A DNA stretch of 64,000 nucleotides, taken from an uncultured Spirochaetota bacterium. Its GTDB lineage: Bacteria; Spirochaetota; UBA4802; UBA5550. The stretch covers positions 1 to 64,000 of the forward strand of contig CALMRZ010000004.1 in the NCBI GenBank assembly GCA_937872225.1, given 5' to 3'. The position numbers and the translations under genes were made by a program. Of the stretch, positions 59,313 to 64,000 are shown one piece after another; position 1 is the stretch's first letter; the number at the start of each line of letters is the position of its first letter. The notes beneath the pieces are model-generated. The model was not told where the DNA came from and did not search any database. It saw nothing but the letters and a program-made list of their open reading frames with translations.

Positions 59313-61895
59313 ATGAGACTACTAACGGCAATTATATTATCCCTGGCCATCACGCTTGCCGCGTTCCAGGCCCTCTATCCCCAGCCTTCAAAATATGAGG
59401 GGAAACTCGTCAAGAAGATACTGTTCCAGGGCCTCAAGAACGCCAATGAAGACGACCTCCTCTATGTCATGAAGACGACGGTGGGGTATCCTCTTAAGGC
59501 CGTTGAGATCCGCGATGACATCAAGAAAATATTCAAAAAGGGCAACTTTGAAAGCATTGTCGTCGAAGTCGAGGAATACATGGACGGCGTGCGCCTCAGG
59601 TTTATCTGCAGGGAACGCCCCGTCATAAAGGAAATCCGCTTCAGGGGAATCGACAAGGTGTCGGAAACCGACCTGACCTCGGCCATCCCCATCAAGGAGG
59701 GCGGCACCATCCGGAAGGATTATCTCGAGAAGAGCGTCGCCGCCATCAAGAAGAAATACGATGACGAGGGCCTCTTTAATTCCGTCATCCGCTACGAGGT
59801 GAAGCCGTACCGGGCGGGAGACCCGAGCAACGTCGTCGTGAAGTTCATTATCGACGAGGGCGAGGAGATCAAGATACGGAAGTTGACGGTGCTCGGCCCG
59901 AAGGCGCTGAACACGAAAGAGGTGCTCTCGGTCATGGATACCGCGGAAAAAAGCCTCTTCAAGGACGGCGACTTCAAAAAGGACGTATGGGAGCAGGACA
60001 AGGCCAAGGTCCTTGCCTATTACCGCCAGTACGGTTACCTCGATGCCCAGATTGCCGAGGAGAGCATCGAGTATGAATGGGTCAATCCCGAGAAAAAGGA
60101 CAAGCGGGGCATATTCATAACCCTCAAGATAAGCGAGGGCGACATATATTATTTCGACAGGTACACCGTCGACATCCAGGGCAAACCGGGGGAGACGGTC
60201 TTCACCGCCAAGGAATTGCTGAAGGATTTCGAACAGGACACGACCGGCAAGGTTTTCAATGACACGACGTTTCAGATGGACCGCCAGAACATAAGCTTCA
60301 AGTACGCCTCCCGGGGCTATATTTTTGCCCGGGTGGTGCCCAACCGCACCGTGACCGAGCGGGAAGTGGTCGTAAAGGGCAAAAAGGTCAAACGGAAATT
60401 CATGGCAATCAACTTCGTCATCGAGGAAGGGAGCCAGGCCTACGTTGACATGATCATCATAAAAGGCAACAAGAAGACCAAGGACAAGGTCATCCGCCGG
60501 GAACTGGTCATCAGGGAGGGCGACCTCTTCGATTCGCGGAAGCTCCAGCTTTCGCGGGAGAAGGTCTACAACCTGGGGTTCTTCAAGCAGGTCAATATCG
60601 ACGTACGGCCCGGCAGCCGCGAGGGATACATGAACCTGATCGTCGACGTTGAGGAGCAGCCAACCGGCACCATCTCGCTGGGAGGCGGGTACGGCACCAC
60701 GTCCGGCTTCTCAATCTTTGCTGACGTGGCCGAGAATAACCTCCTGGGCAACGGCCATCGGGTGGGGGTCCGGTTCGAGTACGGGCCGGAGCGCACCTCG
60801 ATCACTCTTTCCTTTGCGGAACGCTGGCTGTTCAACCAGCCCATCGGCCTCAACACGTCGGTGTTCTACAACCTTTATAACGTGAAGTCAAAGCAGACGG
60901 TGTTCTCAACCTCCCAGGAGGACGAGGGGAACTACAAGCGCGAAGCCATCGGGTACGCCCTCGGGCTGAGCTACCGTTTCCTGGATTATTACACGGTCGG
61001 CACCAGCTGGTCGCACGCCTTCACCAAGGTCAAGGACCCCTCCGGCAACAGCACCGAGGAGGTCTTTTACTCGGCCAAGCTGGGATACCAGGAGAAGCGG
61101 AGCGTCACCGTGTTCCTGGCCCATGACTCCCGCGACAACTACCTGAACCCGACCAGGGGCTTCAATATTGACGTCTCGGCGAACTTCACCGGCGGCAGCG
61201 TGCTCGGGGGCTCCGACCATTACATAAAAATCACGCCTGAAATCTATTTCTATTTTTCGCCGTTCCATATCCCGTTCCTGAAGAGCCACCCCTGCGTGTT
61301 CGAACTCCGGGCCAGCGGCTCCTTCATCGTGAAGCCCATCGGCTCGGCGCAGATCAACCGCCGGCAGCCGCTCCATTCTAATTTCTACTACCTGAGCGGG
61401 GGCCAGTGGGACCTCCGCGACCCGTGGCTTGAGCCCGAGGACCGCCTCAACATCGGCGGGCCCGAGACCCTGAGGGGGTGGGACTACTACGATAAAAAAT
61501 TCCCCGAGTCATGGCAGAACGTGGGGCTCTTCCATCGGATCCTGTACGGGGCCGAGTTCCGGGTCCCCATCCATCCGCAGATGCTCTGGTTCGCGGTCTT
61601 CTTCGACGCCGGTTCGCTCTGGTCGGATCCCTTCTGGGAAAAACAGCTTTCGCTGGATAACCAGAAGATCGTGGCAAAGGACCTGTACACCAAGGACCTG
61701 GCGCGGATCCAGCGCTTTGACAAGGTCAACCTCCTGAGCTATTTCAAGTATTCCTACGGCTTCGGCTTCAGGATACAGATACCCATGATGCCCCTCAGGT
61801 TCTGGTTCGGCAGGAAGCTGATCTACAGCGGCAACAAATTCAAAAGCGTCGGCGGCCTGACCTTCCAGTTTGCCATAGGCGACATGAGGTTCTGA
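59313..61895 (+). CDS. bamA: Outer membrane protein assembly factor BamA (Omp85 family)
   Basis: 860 residues. A signal peptide (LLTAIILSLAITLAAFQALY) precedes five POTRA domains (about 30-440), each with the pattern of VKKILFQGLKNANEDDLL, IKEIRFRGIDKVSETDL or VDMIIIKGNKKTKDKVIRREL. The Omp85 barrel follows (about 450-860). Its landmarks are the GTISLGGGYGTTSGFSIFAD strand, VFLAHDSRDNYLNPTRG, GGPETLRGWDYYDKKFPESW (the conserved xRGY/F-like LRGW on loop 6) and the C-terminal strand ending in phenylalanine (GDMRF). It inserts barrel proteins into the outer membrane. It overlaps ompH by one base. Confidence 0.97.
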   Translation: MRLLTAIILSLAITLAAFQALYPQPSKYEGKLVKKILFQGLKNANEDDLLYVMKTTVGYPLKAVEIRDDIKKIFKKGNFESIVVEVEEYMDGVRLRFICRERPVIKEIRFRGIDKVSETDLTSAIPIKEGGTIRKDYLEKSVAAIKKKYDDEGLFNSVIRYEVKPYRAGDPSNVVVKFIIDEGEEIKIRKLTVLGPKALNTKEVLSVMDTAEKSLFKDGDFKKDVWEQDKAKVLAYYRQYGYLDAQIAEESIEYEWVNPEKKDKRGIFITLKISEGDIYYFDRYTVDIQGKPGETVFTAKELLKDFEQDTTGKVFNDTTFQMDRQNISFKYASRGYIFARVVPNRTVTEREVVVKGKKVKRKFMAINFVIEEGSQAYVDMIIIKGNKKTKDKVIRRELVIREGDLFDSRKLQLSREKVYNLGFFKQVNIDVRPGSREGYMNLIVDVEEQPTGTISLGGGYGTTSGFSIFADVAENNLLGNGHRVGVRFEYGPERTSITLSFAERWLFNQPIGLNTSVFYNLYNVKSKQTVFSTSQEDEGNYKREAIGYALGLSYRFLDYYTVGTSWSHAFTKVKDPSGNSTEEVFYSAKLGYQEKRSVTVFLAHDSRDNYLNPTRGFNIDVSANFTGGSVLGGSDHYIKITPEIYFYFSPFHIPFLKSHPCVFELRASGSFIVKPIGSAQINRRQPLHSNFYYLSGGQWDLRDPWLEPEDRLNIGGPETLRGWDYYDKKFPESWQNVGLFHRILYGAEFRVPIHPQMLWFAVFFDAGSLWSDPFWEKQLSLDNQKIVAKDLYTKDLARIQRFDKVNLLSYFKYSYGFGFRIQIPMMPLRFWFGRKLIYSGNKFKSVGGLTFQFAIGDMRF

Positions 61896-62389
61896 TGCGG
61901 TACGCTGCGGTCATCCTCGCCGCCGCGGTAGCGGTCTGTTCTTCCTGCTCATATCTGAAGAAGAAAGACGAGGTCGGCCCGCCACCGGTGGTCCGTTACA
62001 TGAACCTGAAGGCCGTGTATTCCTATGTACTCAACAAAAACCGCGACGCCCTGGGCGTTAAGAAAAAACTGGACGAGAAAATGGCCCGGACGAAGGAAAT
62101 CGAGCGGGATCTTGACGAGCCTTCCGGCGATCATGTCGCGCTTCTTGATGAATACCGCCGGCTTGCGTCCGAGCTCGCCGCGCTGAAGGGCAGGAGCAAG
62201 TATTACAAGGGGATAATCCTTACCCAGATAGACCGGGCAGTCAAAAACGTTGCAAAGAAGATGAAGATTGATTTTGTGATAAATATCGGCGATGAGCTCA
62301 TCTATGCCAGAAAAGAATATGATATTACCGAGGATGTTCTTCTTGAAATCACCCGCATCGATGAACGAAGGGCCCCGGAGGCCCGGTGA
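61895..62389 (+). CDS. Skp/OmpH-family lipoprotein (periplasmic chaperone)
   Basis: 164 residues starting at ATG 61895, sharing one base with the bamA stop. A lipoprotein-like signal (MRYAAVILAAAVAVCSSCSY) is followed by the OmpH/Skp pattern: VVRYMNLKAVYSYVLNKNRD, charged coiled-coil (VKKKLDEKMARTKEIERDL) and KMKIDFVINIGDELIYARKEYDIT. Skp chaperones unfolded outer-membrane proteins to BamA, which fits the coupled genes. The lipid anchor is unlike the free Skp of enterobacteria. Confidence 0.88.
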   Translation: MRYAAVILAAAVAVCSSCSYLKKKDEVGPPPVVRYMNLKAVYSYVLNKNRDALGVKKKLDEKMARTKEIERDLDEPSGDHVALLDEYRRLASELAALKGRSKYYKGIILTQIDRAVKNVAKKMKIDFVINIGDELIYARKEYDITEDVLLEITRIDERRAPEAR

Positions 62390-62396
62390 CGCCGGC

Positions 62397-63083
62397 ATGA
62401 ACGCCGGAATAGCGGGCAGGCTGCTGCTTGCCGCATCCATCATTTCATTCCTGGCGACACAGGCTGCCTGCGCCACCAGGGAGGACCTCATCAAAAAAGC
62501 CTTCAAAAACTTCAAGGGCGGCCACGCCATCTTCGTGAGCAAAAAGAATTTCCGGCTGGACGTGTATGACCGGCAGCTGAAGGTGGTCGCCTCGTACATG
62601 ATCGGGTACGGTTCGAATGCGGACATGAAACCGAAGCTCTACGAGGGGGACAACAGGACCCCCGAGGGAGTATACGCGGTGAACGAGATCTTGAGCATGG
62701 ACGCGGACAGCAAGTCGCCGTCCTACCGCGTGCTGCGGGACATGAACAAGAGATACTTCCGCGCCAGCGAGGGCCACAGCAGGTTCGGAGAACCCGATGC
62801 CGACCTGGGAGACAATGCCTACGGCCCCCGCTATTTCGGTATTGATTATCCGAACGCGGAAGACCGCGCGCGGTACCGGAAGTCGGTCAGGAAGGGGATG
62901 GTCCCGCTGGTGAAGGGCAAAAGGGCCGGGATCGGTTACGGCATTGCCATACATGGGAATAACGATGAAAACGCCATCGGGCATCTTTCGTCAAACGGCT
63001 GCGTCAGGATGTTCAACCGGGACGTTGTTGAACTGGAGCAGTATATCCAACTGGGAACGCCGGTGATCATCCTTGCGGAATAA
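62397..63083 (+). CDS. L,D-transpeptidase (YkuD family)
   Basis: 228 residues from ATG 62397, the first ATG after the ompH stop with a signal peptide (AGRLLLAASIISFLATQAAC). The YkuD catalytic motif HX..SNGCVRM is visible in IAIHGNNDENAIGHLSSN and GCVRMFNRDVVELEQYIQ, with the nucleophile Cys. The N-terminal half shows FVSKKNFRLDVYDRQLKVV and RTPEGVYAVNEIL. It would cross-link peptidoglycan or attach it to proteins. It follows ompH closely and is presumably co-transcribed. Confidence 0.9.
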   Translation: MNAGIAGRLLLAASIISFLATQAACATREDLIKKAFKNFKGGHAIFVSKKNFRLDVYDRQLKVVASYMIGYGSNADMKPKLYEGDNRTPEGVYAVNEILSMDADSKSPSYRVLRDMNKRYFRASEGHSRFGEPDADLGDNAYGPRYFGIDYPNAEDRARYRKSVRKGMVPLVKGKRAGIGYGIAIHGNNDENAIGHLSSNGCVRMFNRDVVELEQYIQLGTPVIILAE

Positions 63084-63099
63084 CGGCATATCTTCGGAG

Positions 63100-63120
63100 G
63101 GGCGCGGTATGCCCGCGCCC
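63100..63120 (+). terminator. Weak terminator-like hairpin after the L,D-transpeptidase
   Basis: GGGCGCGG (63100-63107) pairs with CCGCGCCC (63113-63120); a T7 run begins about 10 bases later (63130-63137), so termination may be weak. TTGACA (63141-63146) with AATACT (63165-63170) may be the yajC promoter. Confidence 0.45.
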
Positions 63121-63199
63121 GCGCAGCTCATTTTTTTATGTTGACATTATTCCGGCTGCTGATGAATACTGTCGCTGATTTTTTTAAGGGAGGACCATA

Positions 63200-63535
63200 G
63201 TGTTACAATTAACAGGCATAGCATACGCCGCCTCTGAAGGCGCGGCCCAGGGCGGCCAGGGGATGCAATCGGCTCTGGGAAACTACAGCTTTATTATTCT
63301 CATGGTGGCCACCATCGCCATATTCTATTTTCTGCTGATCCGGCCCCAGAAAAAGAAGGAAAAGGAACGGCAGGACATGATTACCGCACTGAAGAAAGGG
63401 GACAAGGTCGTAACCGCCGGCGGCATGTACGGTATTGTCGACAGCTTCAAGGACGGCGATATTGTCGTTCTCAAGGTTTCCGGCAACACCAAGATCGAGT
63501 TCATAAAAAGCGCAATACAGAACAAAATTCCATAA
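63200..63535 (+). CDS. yajC: Preprotein translocase subunit YajC
   Basis: 111 residues from GTG 63200 (GGGAGG upstream). A short periplasmic N-terminus is followed by the single membrane helix (YSFIILMVATIAIFYFLLI) and the YajC signature RPQKKKEKERQDMITALKKGD, then KVVTAGGMYGIVDSFKDGDI. It associates with SecDF. The usual next gene, secD, is not in the visible part. Confidence 0.94.
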   Translation: MLQLTGIAYAASEGAAQGGQGMQSALGNYSFIILMVATIAIFYFLLIRPQKKKEKERQDMITALKKGDKVVTAGGMYGIVDSFKDGDIVVLKVSGNTKIEFIKSAIQNKIP

Positions 63536-63556
63536 GAATACCATATAAGAAGAATT

Positions 63557-64000
63557 ATGAAAAGAAACCCGCTGTACCTTGTGCTGATTCTGTCAGTCCC
63601 CGTCTGCCTTTATGTCGGATCCCTCGGGCAGGAGAGTTCCGGCGCCGCCACCGGAAAAGATGCCGCGTCCATGGAGAAGCGCGAAGGCGATAAGTCCGAT
63701 GCCTCATCCGGCGAAGAAGGGACAACCTCAATTGATAAGGACAGCGCGGCGACGAAAACCGATGATGCGAAAAAGGAAGCCAGGAAAAAGGCCGAGCGCA
63801 AAAAGAAGGAAGTAAAAAAACAGGCTGAAAAAAAGCCCGAAAAAAAGATTGAAGAAAAGAAAAAAGAGACCGTAAAGAAAGAAGAACGTAAAGAGGAAAT
63901 CCCGGAAGAGAACCTTGACCGGGAGAGCGGCGACAGCCTGCTCCTGCTTGATCATGAAGGCATAAAGTACAACCGGATACCGGACATCACCATCAAGGCG
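63557..64000 (+). CDS. Secreted Lys/Glu-rich protein, partial at the right edge
   Basis: The frame begins at ATG 63557 (21 bases after the yajC stop) and is still open at base 64000 (148 codons visible). The N-terminus is a signal-like hydrophobic stretch (RNPLYLVLILSVPVCLYVGS). It is followed by a long charged low-complexity linker full of KK/EE (for example KAERKKKEVKKQAEKKPEK). The last visible residues (LLLLDHEGIKYNRIPDITIK) begin an ordered domain that I do not recognise. It is not SecD. The linker resembles those of spirochaete surface proteins. Confidence 0.65.
   Translation, partial: MKRNPLYLVLILSVPVCLYVGSLGQESSGAATGKDAASMEKREGDKSDASSGEEGTTSIDKDSAATKTDDAKKEARKKAERKKKEVKKQAEKKPEKKIEEKKKETVKKEERKEEIPEENLDRESGDSLLLLDHEGIKYNRIPDITIKA

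Overview
The window looks like chromosomal DNA from a GC-rich diderm (outer-membrane) bacterium, most likely a member of the Spirochaetota; this is inferred from gene content, with no rRNA in the window to confirm it. The diderm evidence is direct: BamA, a Skp/OmpH-like protein, ExbB-ExbD-TonB, an OmpA-like lipoprotein, NrfHA and a TonB-receptor-type barrel. The spirochaete-like evidence is softer: many lipoproteins with loose lipoboxes, several STAS/SpoIIE partner-switching proteins, a TIGR03960-TIGR03936 radical SAM fusion, lysine/glutamate-rich secreted proteins, and CIRCE-controlled hrcA-grpE-dnaK-dnaJ. No tRNA, rRNA, CRISPR array, intact insertion sequence or prophage was recognised.

Layout. 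1-5.8 kb: the 3' end of an FGE-sulfatase-domain gene, then minus-strand exbB-exbD-tonB, type III glutamine synthetase with its own promoter and terminator, and a THEP1-type NTPase with a DUF2905 protein. 5.9-9.4 kb: rsmA and a radical SAM protein. 9.5-11.5 kb: two STAS proteins, a 53-residue protein and a helical protein. 11.5-16.8 kb: the heat-shock cluster with a perfect CIRCE operator before hrcA and a separate consensus-like promoter before dnaJ. 16.9-26.9 kb: DUF3592 and lipoprotein genes, tyrS, an ECF sigma/zinc anti-sigma pair, an isochorismatase-like hydrolase, a HAMP membrane protein, a membrane GAF-SpoIIE phosphatase and queH. 26.9-37.6 kb (accessory): pentapeptide, ankyrin and MORN repeat proteins, a radical SAM remnant beside nested inverted repeats, a DUF2339 protein in two overlapping genes, a chemoreceptor, a compact UvrD-like helicase and a toxin-antitoxin pair.

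37.6-49.7 kb holds the most coherent functional set. A Crp/Fnr regulator without Fe-S cysteines is divergent from a DUF438-hemerythrin-PAS protein. Further on are nrfHA (ammonia-forming nitrite reductase), a two-cluster ferredoxin resembling FrdX of Hcp/nitrosative-stress regulons, a class I glutamine amidotransferase and a YgbA (nitric-oxide-inducible family) protein. The same perfect palindrome, TTGAC-N4-GTCAA, lies in the DUF438/regulator intergenic region and in the nrfH/ferredoxin intergenic region, the second 29.5 bp from a good -10 element. I infer a nitrite/NO-response regulon run by the local Crp/Fnr protein. Within this stretch, a separate MarR-controlled set (marR, an alpha/beta hydrolase, then a DUF523-like protein and PlsC) has two nearly identical 17-bp operators placed over its promoters.

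49.7-64 kb: small cysteine-cluster and DUF1992 proteins, a beta-propeller-like lipoprotein, repeats, a hydrolase, then housekeeping genes gap-tpiA-secG (no pgk between), metK, an unlisted-size 46-residue zinc ribbon, an outer-membrane barrel, bamA-ompH-L,D-transpeptidase, yajC, and a Lys/Glu-rich secreted protein cut by the window end.
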